A stretch of DNA of 11,062 nucleotides from an uncultured Marvinbryantia sp. Lineage in GTDB: Bacteria; Bacillota; Clostridia; Lachnospirales; Lachnospiraceae. The notes beneath the pieces were generated by a model. That model was not told where the DNA came from, made no database searches, and saw nothing but the letters and a program-made list of their open reading frames with translations. Below, in pieces: positions 5,998 to 11,062 of this stretch (positions are counted from its first letter, which is position 1; every line of letters begins with the position of its first letter). The position numbers were made by a program, and so were the translations under genes. The stretch lies in the NCBI GenBank assembly GCA_947624335.1, contig CANQJX010000040.1, positions 1 through 11,062 on the forward strand, in the 5' to 3' direction.

Positions 5998-6074
5998 TCG
6001 GCAAAATAAGACACCCGGTATCGGTGGGGGCCCCCGGAGATCCCCACTCTCAACCGGGCGTTTCATTTTGCCGA
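5998..6074. repeat. Three-tier nested inverted repeat beside the right att site
   Basis: Three perfect stems are nested. The outer is TCGGCAAAAT/ATTTTGCCGA (5998-6007 and 6065-6074). The middle is CCCGGT/ACCGGG (6014-6019 and 6053-6058). The inner is GTGGGG/CCCCAC (6024-6029 and 6042-6047). The centre also holds the 10-bp palindrome GGGGGCCCCC (6026-6035). Internal loops are roughly symmetric (6 and 6 nt, then 4 and 5 nt). It lies 42 bp after the regulator stop and 11 bp before the right att repeat. It could be a single-strand origin, a folded single-strand recombination or packaging signal, or a structured RNA end. No T tract directly follows, so it is not a simple terminator. Confidence 0.8.
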
Positions 6075-6085
6075 GGGACTTAAAC

Positions 6086-6183
6086 CTCTTAATCAGGGTG
6101 TCCAGGGTTCGAACCCCTGATCGCGCAGGCAAAGTATCGCTTTTGCAGCCATAGGGCTGTGGGGGCGGTGCTTTTTTTTGCTT
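6086..6183 (+). repeat. Right attachment site (98-bp direct repeat, copy 2)
   Basis: This copy is identical to 3479-3576. It contains a 42-nt 3' tRNA-Lys fragment (6086-6127: anticodon, variable loop, T-arm and 3' acceptor strand) that lacks the 5' half and cannot be a functional tRNA. It also carries the hairpin and T8 tract (6172-6179), which may stop plus-strand transcription leaving the element before it reaches the fumarase promoter. Confidence 0.9.
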
Positions 6184-6187
6184 TTTC

Positions 6188-6216
6188 TTGACATCCGTAC
6201 AAAAATCCATCACAAT
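6188..6216 (+). promoter_or_regulatory. Candidate fumarase promoter beside the att site
   Basis: -35 TTGACA (6188-6193) is followed after 17 bp by CACAAT (6211-6216), a 4/6 match to the -10. It starts only 4 bp outside the att repeat. The leader to the ATG (about 60 nt) includes a GC-rich hairpin: CCGGA/TCCGG (6236-6240 and 6262-6266) enclosing GCGG/CCGC, just before the ribosome binding site. Confidence 0.45.
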
Positions 6217-6283
6217 AGGAACAGGTAAAATACGGCCGGACAGGCGGGCGGTCAGCCGCTCTCCGGCAAAGGAGCAGGAAAAG

Positions 6284-7126
6284 ATGAGAGAAATTTGCGC
6301 AGATCTTATTACGGATGTGACAGAGCGCCTTTGCATCGAGGCGAACGAGCATCTGCCGTCAGACGTCAAAGAGGCGATCCAAAACTGCCGCGCGTGCGAG
6401 GATTGGGAGATTGCCCAGGGCGTGCTGGACCGGATCATTGAAAATTATCAGATTGCGGATGCCGCTCATGTGCCGATCTGCCAGGACACCGGAATGGCGT
6501 GCGTATTTCTGGAGATCGGGCAGGATGTGCATATCACAGGCGGAGATCTTACGGGAGCGGTTAACGAAGGCGTGCGCCGCGGCTATGAAAAAGGATACCT
6601 GCGCAAATCTGTGGTCAGGGATCCGGTGCGCCGCACAAATACCGGGGACAATACGCCGGCGATGCTTTACACGGAGATTGTTCCGGGAGAACAGATTAAA
6701 ATTACCGTAGCCCCTAAGGGGTTCGGAAGTGAAAACATGAGCGCGATCCGGATGCTTAAACCGTCTGCGGGCCTGCAGGGAATCAAAGACTTTATTATAG
6801 AAACGGTGGAAGCGGCGGGCCCCAATCCCTGTCCGCCCATGGTCGTAGGCGTGGGGATCGGCGGCACGTTTGATAAGGCGGCGCTCCTTTCTAAAAAAGC
6901 GCTGCTGCGTCCCATCCATTCTTCCCATACAGATCCGTTTTACGCGGCTCTGGAAAAGGAAATGCTGGAAAAGATCAACCGGCTTGGCATCGGGCCGCAG
7001 GGCTTCGGCGGCAGGACGACGGCGCTGGGCGTTCATATTGAAACCATGCCTACGCACATAGCCGGGATGCCGTGCGCCATTAACATAAACTGCCATGTAA
7101 CACGCCATACGACGGAGGTGATTTAG
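6284..7126 (+). CDS. fumA: Class I fumarate hydratase, alpha subunit
   Basis: This 280-residue large subunit of the two-subunit, oxygen-sensitive [4Fe-4S] fumarase interconverts fumarate and L-malate in the cytosol. Three cysteines match the cluster ligands of the family: Cys66 in CQDTG, Cys183 in NPCPP and Cys270 in NINCHVTRH. Other family stretches are TNTGDNTPA (118-126), APKGFGSENMS (143-153) and GIGGTFDKAA (191-200). L(+)-tartrate dehydratase alpha shares this architecture, so the substrate is a best guess. The ATG at 6284 follows AAAGGAG (6268-6274) with normal spacing and gives the usual length. A longer open frame from 6188 would overlap the promoter. It is followed directly by the beta subunit. 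The symbol is used loosely; separate-subunit forms have various names. Confidence 0.88.
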   Translation: MREICADLITDVTERLCIEANEHLPSDVKEAIQNCRACEDWEIAQGVLDRIIENYQIADAAHVPICQDTGMACVFLEIGQDVHITGGDLTGAVNEGVRRGYEKGYLRKSVVRDPVRRTNTGDNTPAMLYTEIVPGEQIKITVAPKGFGSENMSAIRMLKPSAGLQGIKDFIIETVEAAGPNPCPPMVVGVGIGGTFDKAALLSKKALLRPIHSSHTDPFYAALEKEMLEKINRLGIGPQGFGGRTTALGVHIETMPTHIAGMPCAININCHVTRHTTEVI

Positions 7127-7687
7127 ATGGTGCGGAAAATACGGCTTCCGTTAACGGAAGAACTGGCAAAGACGTTGAAGGCGGGGGACGAGGTGCTGCT
7201 TACCGGCGTTGTTTATACCTCGCGCGACGCCGGCCACAAGCGCATGTGCGAGGCGCTTGCGCAGGGGCGGGAGCTTCCGTTTGACCCGAAAGACGCGACG
7301 ATTTATTATGTGGGGCCGTCCCCCGCAAAACCAGGACAGGTGATCGGCTCCGCCGGACCTACGACCAGCGGGCGCATGGACGCTTACGCGCCGACCCTGC
7401 TGTCCGTGGGAGTGCGCGGCATGATCGGAAAAGGCGCGCGCCTCCCGGAAGTGGTAGAAGCCATGAAAACGTATCATGGCGTTTATTTCGGCGCCATCGG
7501 CGGCGCAGGCGCGCTGCTTGCACAATGTATCAAAAAAAGCGAACTGATCGCTTATGAGGATCTGGGGGCGGAGGCGCTGCGCAGGCTTTTTGTGGAGGAC
7601 ATGCCGCTGGTTGTGATTATTGATCAGGAAGGCAATAATCTTTATGAAGCGGGACGCAGGGCGTACCTGGAAAAAATTTCTAAATAA
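7127..7687 (+). CDS. fumB: Class I fumarate hydratase, beta subunit
   Basis: This 186-residue small subunit completes the two-subunit class I fumarase and corresponds to the C-terminal domain of single-chain FumA enzymes. Conserved stretches are TSRDAGHKRM (31-40), GPTTSGRMD (78-86, substrate-binding and catalytic region) and FGAIGGAGALLA (121-132). The ATG follows the alpha-subunit stop without a gap (TAG-ATG), and GGAGGTG (7114-7120) lies inside the alpha 3' end, so the subunits are translationally linked in equal amounts. As with alpha, a tartrate dehydratase role is possible. No hairpin terminator follows; an aldolase promoter starts within about 30 bp. The symbol is provisional. Confidence 0.88.
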   Translation: MVRKIRLPLTEELAKTLKAGDEVLLTGVVYTSRDAGHKRMCEALAQGRELPFDPKDATIYYVGPSPAKPGQVIGSAGPTTSGRMDAYAPTLLSVGVRGMIGKGARLPEVVEAMKTYHGVYFGAIGGAGALLAQCIKKSELIAYEDLGAEALRRLFVEDMPLVVIIDQEGNNLYEAGRRAYLEKISK

Positions 7688-7712
7688 AGTAATAGGAAAT
7701 TGGAAAGAAATG

Positions 7713-7721
7713 TGTTATACT
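7713..7721 (+). promoter_or_regulatory. Extended -10 promoter of fba
   Basis: TG-T-TATACT (7713-7721) is an extended -10 element. The hexamer 17 bp upstream (TAGGAA, 7693-7698) is a weak -35, as is common with extended -10 promoters. The start would fall near 7728. Confidence 0.55.
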
Positions 7722-7725
7722 ATGT

Positions 7726-7748
7726 CAAGAACCAAGATTTGGGTCTTG
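7726..7748 (+). other. Hairpin in the fba leader
   Basis: CAAGAACC (7726-7733) pairs with GGGTCTTG (7741-7748) apart from one A-G mismatch, with a 7-nt loop. It would sit at the very 5' end of the fba mRNA and has no T tract. It could be a stabilising 5' hairpin; no known riboswitch is recognised. Confidence 0.4.
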
Positions 7749-7779
7749 CGTAAAAAGATAAAGAAAGGGAGATGTAATT

Positions 7780-8718
7780 ATGCCATTAGTAACAACTACA
7801 GAAATGTTTAAGAAAGCTTATGACGGCGGTTACGCAATCGGCGCTTTCAACGTGAACAACATGGAGATCGTTCAGGCTATCACAGAGGCGGCCGGCGAAC
7901 TGAATTCTCCGATTATCCTGCAGGTGTCCGCAGGCGCAAGAAAGTATGCGAATCACACCTATCTTGTAAAGCTGGTTGAGGCGGCTCTGATCGAAAACCC
8001 GAATATCCCGATCGCCCTGCATTTGGATCACGGCGCAGATTTTGATATTTGCAAATCCTGCATCGACGGCGGTTTCACATCGGTTATGATCGACGGCTCC
8101 AAGTATGCGTTTAATGAAAATATCGAACTGACGAAGAAAGTAGTGGAATATGCGCACGCGCACGGCGTAGTGGTAGAAGCCGAGCTTGGAAAGCTGGCGG
8201 GTATCGAGGACGACGTAAAAGTGTCCGCGGAAGATTCCTCTTATACGCAGCCGGACGAGGTGGAAGAGTTTGTAACAAAGACGGGCGTTGATTCTCTTGC
8301 AATCGCAATCGGGACAAGCCATGGCGCATATAAGTTTAAACCGGGCACAAAACCCCAGCTTCGCTTTGACATTCTCCATGAGATCGAAAAGAGAATACCG
8401 GGCTTCCCGATCGTTCTGCACGGCGCTTCCTCGGTTCCGCAGGAATATGTTAAGATCATCAACGCAAACGGCGGCCAGTTAAAAGACGCCATCGGCGTTC
8501 CGGAAGACCAGCTCCGCGAGGCGGCAAGAAGCGCAGTCTGCAAGATCAACATTGACTCCGACCTTCGTCTGGGCCTGACGGCGGGCGTACGCGAAGTTAT
8601 GTTTAAAGACCCGTCGATCTTTGATCCGCGCGATTATCTGAAAGTTGGACGCGCAAATGTAAAAGCGGTGGTTGCGCATAAGATCAAAGACGTGCTGGGC
8701 AGCGAAAACAAGGCCTAA
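7780..8718 (+). CDS. fba: Class II fructose-1,6-bisphosphate aldolase
   Basis: This 312-residue zinc-dependent aldolase splits fructose-1,6-bisphosphate into dihydroxyacetone phosphate and glyceraldehyde-3-phosphate in glycolysis, and does the reverse in gluconeogenesis. The motif LHLDHGAD (80-87) holds catalytic Asp83 and zinc ligand His84. Further metal and substrate residues are Glu135 (EAELG), His181 (GTSHGAYK) and His214 (LHGASS). The N-terminal GAFNVNNME (21-29) is also conserved. Length and motifs fit the class IIB enzymes common in Clostridia. AAAGGGAG precedes the ATG by about 8 nt. It has its own promoter after the fumarase genes. A tagatose-bisphosphate aldolase is a related alternative, but the glycolytic context with pgi nearby favours fba. 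Confidence 0.95.
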   Translation: MPLVTTTEMFKKAYDGGYAIGAFNVNNMEIVQAITEAAGELNSPIILQVSAGARKYANHTYLVKLVEAALIENPNIPIALHLDHGADFDICKSCIDGGFTSVMIDGSKYAFNENIELTKKVVEYAHAHGVVVEAELGKLAGIEDDVKVSAEDSSYTQPDEVEEFVTKTGVDSLAIAIGTSHGAYKFKPGTKPQLRFDILHEIEKRIPGFPIVLHGASSVPQEYVKIINANGGQLKDAIGVPEDQLREAARSAVCKINIDSDLRLGLTAGVREVMFKDPSIFDPRDYLKVGRANVKAVVAHKIKDVLGSENKA

Positions 8719-9034
8719 ACCGTTCGACAGTATTCCGTGCTTTTTGCTTTCCCGAAAGCATATTGCTAAAAGGAGCGAAAAGAAGTTCAAGTTCGCGTAA
8801 AACAAAGGTTACTTGAACTGCTTAAACAGGATGGATGAAGTCGCTTCACATGAAGTTTTTAAAGGTAAAAAAGTCCGCAAATGCGATATTTGCGGGCTTT
8901 TTTTGTCGAGCAAAACTGCTTTTCAAAAACGGATTTTGGGTCTATACTCTGCAAGTGACGGCGCTGCAGAAAATGACCCGGGGAGATTGCAGGAGCCGGT
9001 CAGAAAAATCCGTAAAAGGAAAAGGGGGATCACT
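8719..9034. other. 316-bp intergenic region, aldolase to membrane protein
   Basis: The region holds three inverted repeats and no convincing gene. A 7-bp stem with 2-nt loop TGCTTTC/GAAAGCA is at 8745-8760. An 8-bp stem GTTCAAGT/ACTTGAAC is at 8785-8792 and 8811-8818. A strong terminator is at 8874-8904. Open frames running through it (starts at 8813 and 8835) cross the terminator and are not believable. A small RNA of about 100-150 nt ending at 8904 is possible, but I see no clear promoter. After the terminator there is only the leader of the next gene. Confidence 0.6.
8874..8904 (+). terminator. Rho-independent terminator
   Basis: CCGCAAAT (8875-8882) pairs perfectly with ATTTGCGG (8888-8895) around a 5-nt loop, followed by GC and T7 (8898-8904). 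It lies 156 bp past the aldolase stop and is its likely terminator, or that of a small RNA in between. Confidence 0.85.
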
Positions 9035-9826
9035 ATGATACGGACCATCATAGAAACAAACGTATTACTCTATGTGATGACGGCGGCGGGAGCGCTGGGA
9101 ATCCTCTGCCAGTTTATACTCGGCAGACGGTACAGCAGGCTGACGCGCGAAGTAACGCAGCCGCAGCCGGAAAAGAAAAACTTTATGAAAAAATTACGGT
9201 ACAACTATCGGACGGACCGCAAACGGTGCAATGAAAACACAAATATTCCGCTCTTTGTGCGGCGGCAGATCAACGACTACCGGTTTTTACATATGAGCCT
9301 GCATCAATGGAAACGGATGGCGGCGGGGCTGTTCCTTGTAAGCATTGCCGGCGCGGCGGCCGGACTTTTGTATTGCTTCCGGGGCGGGCTTGCGGATACC
9401 TGCGCGCAGAACATCTTATGGACGGCGGGAGGGATTACGGCGGCAACCGCGGCGGCGGCGCTGTGGACGGAACTTCCCTACAAAACCTCATGCCTGCAGA
9501 TGCGGCTGGAAGACTATCTTTACCATGCGGGGAATGCGCTGGACTATCCCGAACCGGAAGCGGAGCAGCCGGCTGGCGCCGTACAGGAACGCGTCCGCCG
9601 CAAAGTGCCCGCGCTCGGTCTTCATAAGAGAGCAGCCGCACAGACGGAGACCAACGCGCAAAGAGAAAAGCGGGAGTTAAAGACCAGCCTTGCAAAGATT
9701 AAGGACGGTATGCGGGAGAGCGCGGCCGACGCAGAACGCGAGCGCAACCGGGAAATCCTGCGGCAGATGGATTCCAGGGAACAGGAGCGGATCATACGGG
9801 ATGTGCTGGCGGAATATCTGGCCTGA
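9035..9826 (+). CDS. Three-pass membrane protein of unknown function
   Basis: I do not recognise this 263-residue protein. Hydrophobic segments lie near 9-29, 95-115 and 127-145. A basic loop (30-94) separates the first two. The last 115 residues are polar and charged, with a Lys/Arg/Glu/Gln-rich helical stretch (about 205-260) likely to form a coiled coil; by positive charges the loop and tail are probably cytoplasmic. No catalytic motif is visible. The ATG at 9035 follows AAAGGGGG (9021-9028). The frame is open back to 8813, but that part contains the terminator hairpin and lacks a ribosome binding site. Alanine- and arginine-rich, GC-rich codon use matches the host genes. It lies just upstream of pgi, which has its own promoter, so a functional link is not implied. 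Confidence 0.75.
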   Translation: MIRTIIETNVLLYVMTAAGALGILCQFILGRRYSRLTREVTQPQPEKKNFMKKLRYNYRTDRKRCNENTNIPLFVRRQINDYRFLHMSLHQWKRMAAGLFLVSIAGAAAGLLYCFRGGLADTCAQNILWTAGGITAATAAAALWTELPYKTSCLQMRLEDYLYHAGNALDYPEPEAEQPAGAVQERVRRKVPALGLHKRAAAQTETNAQREKRELKTSLAKIKDGMRESAADAERERNREILRQMDSREQERIIRDVLAEYLA

Positions 9827-9832
9827 TCATAC

Positions 9833-9861
9833 TTTACAAGAAAGAAATCCTTTGCTAAAAT
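9833..9861 (+). promoter_or_regulatory. Promoter of pgi
   Basis: -35 TTTACA (9833-9838) and -10 TAAAAT (9856-9861) are separated by 17 bp, with an extended TGC (9853-9855) directly before the -10. The predicted start near 9868 gives a leader of about 42 nt to the pgi ATG. Confidence 0.7.
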
Positions 9862-9909
9862 ATACCGGACGGGGCATAGTCCCAATAGGAAGATAAAGGA
9901 GTGACTGTT

Positions 9910-11062
9910 ATGGGAAACAGAGTAACGTTCGATTATGCAAAAGCAGAAAAATTTGTCAGTGCGTCCGAAGTAGCATCGATGGAGAAAACCGTCGCGTTAG
10001 CGAAAGAGACGCTGGTGTCAAAAAGCGGAGCCGGCAATGATTTTCTGGGCTGGATCGACCTTCCGGTTAACTATGACAAAGAGGAGTTTGCCAGGATTAA
10101 AAAGGCGGCCGCAAAAATCCAAAGCGACAGCGAAGCGCTGGTTGTAATCGGTATCGGCGGGTCTTATCTGGGTGCGAGAGCAGCGATTGAATTTTTATGT
10201 CATAGTTTTTATAATACCGTTTCCAGGGAAATCCGCAAAGCGCCGGAAATCTATTTTGCAGGAAACAGCATCAGCAGCACATATTTACAGCATCTGATCG
10301 ATGTCATCGGAGACAGGGATTTTTCTGTAAACGTAATTTCAAAATCCGGGACCACCACGGAGCCGGCAATCGCTTTCCGCGTATTCAAAGCGATGCTGGA
10401 AAAGAAATATGGAAAAGAAGAGGCGGCAAAGAGAATTTATGCCACGACCGATAAAGCCAGAGGAGCATTAAAGAAACTTGCCGCAGAAGAAGGTTATGAA
10501 ACCTTTGTGGTTCCCGACGACGTAGGAGGACGTTTCTCTGTTCTGACCGCGGTTGGGCTGCTTCCGATTGCAGTCAGCGGCGCGGATATAGACAAGCTTA
10601 TGGAAGGCGCGGCGGCAGGAAGAAAACAGGCGCTGGAAGCGGAATTTGCCGACAACGACGCTTTAAAATATGCGGCCATCCGCAACATCCTGCACAGAAA
10701 AGGCAAAACGGTGGAAGTTCTTGCGAATTACGAGCCGAGCCTGCACTATATATCCGAATGGTGGAAGCAGCTTTACGGCGAAAGCGAAGGAAAAGACCGC
10801 AAGGGTATTTTCCCGGCGTCGGTCGATCTGACGACAGATCTGCATTCGATGGGGCAGTTCATTCAGGACGGCGCGCGCATTATGTTTGAAACGGTCTTAA
10901 ACGTAGAAGAATCCAGATGCGCGCTTACCATCGGCGAAGAACCGGCGGATCTGGACGGTTTAAACTATCTCGCCGGAAAAACGGTAGACTTTGTAAATAA
11001 AAGCGCGATGAACGGAACCATCCTTGCGCATACCGACGGCAACGTGCCGAATCTGCTTATCA
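9910..11062 (+). CDS. pgi: Glucose-6-phosphate isomerase, 3' end cut by window
   Basis: 384 codons are visible and the frame runs off the right edge; family members of this Gram-positive type are about 450 residues, so roughly 65 are missing. The enzyme interconverts glucose-6-phosphate and fructose-6-phosphate in the cytosol. Visible features are the phosphate-binding loops GIGGSYLG (81-88) and SKSGTTTEP (144-152), and the PGI signature VGGRFSVLTAVGLLP (205-219). The catalytic region YGESEGKD has Glu291, and DLHSMGQF carries His312. AAAGGAG (9895-9901) precedes the ATG at 9910. It has its own promoter and sits near fba, consistent with a loose glycolytic cluster. Nothing looks broken in the visible part. 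Confidence 0.95.
   Translation, partial: MGNRVTFDYAKAEKFVSASEVASMEKTVALAKETLVSKSGAGNDFLGWIDLPVNYDKEEFARIKKAAAKIQSDSEALVVIGIGGSYLGARAAIEFLCHSFYNTVSREIRKAPEIYFAGNSISSTYLQHLIDVIGDRDFSVNVISKSGTTTEPAIAFRVFKAMLEKKYGKEEAAKRIYATTDKARGALKKLAAEEGYETFVVPDDVGGRFSVLTAVGLLPIAVSGADIDKLMEGAAAGRKQALEAEFADNDALKYAAIRNILHRKGKTVEVLANYEPSLHYISEWWKQLYGESEGKDRKGIFPASVDLTTDLHSMGQFIQDGARIMFETVLNVEESRCALTIGEEPADLDGLNYLAGKTVDFVNKSAMNGTILAHTDGNVPNLLI

Larger units (their letters stand above)
3479..6183. mobile_element. Minimal 2.6-kb integrative element in tRNA-Lys(CTT)
   Basis: The element is bounded by the 98-bp perfect direct repeats; one att copy plus the interior gives a 2,607-bp circular form. On the minus strand it encodes a rolling-circle-type HUH Rep and a tyrosine recombinase in one overlapping unit. 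On the plus strand it encodes a small Cro/CI-type regulator. Non-coding parts hold an inverted-repeat-rich origin candidate (5339-5495), four operator-like palindromes (5499-5608) and a nested hairpin (5998-6074). The interior is more AT-rich than the flanking genes. No capsid, coat, portal, relaxase, toxin or resistance gene is visible. It could be an integrating rolling-circle plasmid, a phage satellite, or a reduced relative of either. Perfect identity of the repeats suggests recent insertion or ongoing excision. Confidence 0.85.

Noticed and set aside
6188..6283. N-terminal extension of fumarase alpha
   Set aside because: It overlaps the candidate promoter and a GC-rich leader hairpin. 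The ATG at 6284 has AAAGGAG and gives the standard family length.
6359..7108. Long minus-strand open frames opposite the fumarase and aldolase genes
   Set aside because: These are shadows of GC-rich coding sequence, lacking ribosome binding sites, opposite genes with clear family motifs.
7726..7748. Riboswitch or attenuator in the fba leader
   Set aside because: Only one short stem with a mismatch, no T tract and no recognisable aptamer core, so only a plain hairpin is claimed.
8813..9034. N-terminal extension of the membrane protein gene
   Set aside because: It crosses a strong Rho-independent terminator at 8874-8904 and lacks a ribosome binding site, while the ATG at 9035 has one.

Overview
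The window looks like a chromosomal segment of an anaerobic Gram-positive Clostridia, most likely Lachnospiraceae-like. This is inferred from strong AGGAGG-type ribosome binding sites, consensus sigma-A promoters, a tRNA gene without an encoded CCA, a two-subunit class I fumarase, a class II aldolase and a Gram-positive-type glucose-6-phosphate isomerase. I cannot name a genus. Host genes are moderately GC-rich. Between 3577 and 6085 the sequence is visibly more AT-rich.

Layout. 1-414 is the C-terminal end of an NlpC/P60 cell-wall peptidase. It is followed with a 1-base overlap by trmB (414-1100). A consensus promoter inside the 3' end of trmB drives a 43-codon small ORF (1143-1274) and a secreted PIG-L-type deacetylase (1299-2093). 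A convergent AI-2E-family membrane protein (2108-3313, minus) shares a bidirectional terminator with the deacetylase, and both stop codons lie in the stem. Next comes tRNA-Lys(CTT) at 3448-3520 with its own promoter.

Mobile element. A perfect 98-bp direct repeat (3479-3576 and 6086-6183) begins in the tRNA anticodon loop and runs past the tRNA through a T8 tract. It brackets a very small integrative element with a unit length of 2,607 bp. The element carries only three recognisable genes: a tyrosine recombinase, a rolling-circle-type HUH Rep protein translationally coupled to it, and a divergently transcribed 93-residue Cro/CI-type regulator. The rep-regulator intergenic region holds a cluster of inverted repeats (candidate replication origin), four copies of an operator-like palindrome TTAGC-N4-GCTAA, and divergent promoters. 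Next to the right attachment site is a three-tier nested inverted repeat (5998-6074). I see no coat, portal, relaxase or cargo gene. This looks like a minimal integrating, self-replicating plasmid or a satellite, and it is the most interesting part of the window.

Right side. Central-carbon genes follow: fumarase alpha and beta subunits (6284-7126 and 7127-7687), class II fructose-bisphosphate aldolase (7780-8718), a 316-bp gap containing a strong Rho-independent terminator, an unrecognised three-pass membrane protein (9035-9826), and glucose-6-phosphate isomerase (from 9910, running off the window end). The element sits between the tRNA and the fumarase promoter. Because each att copy carries the tRNA 3' end and the T8 tract, the insertion leaves the tRNA intact.
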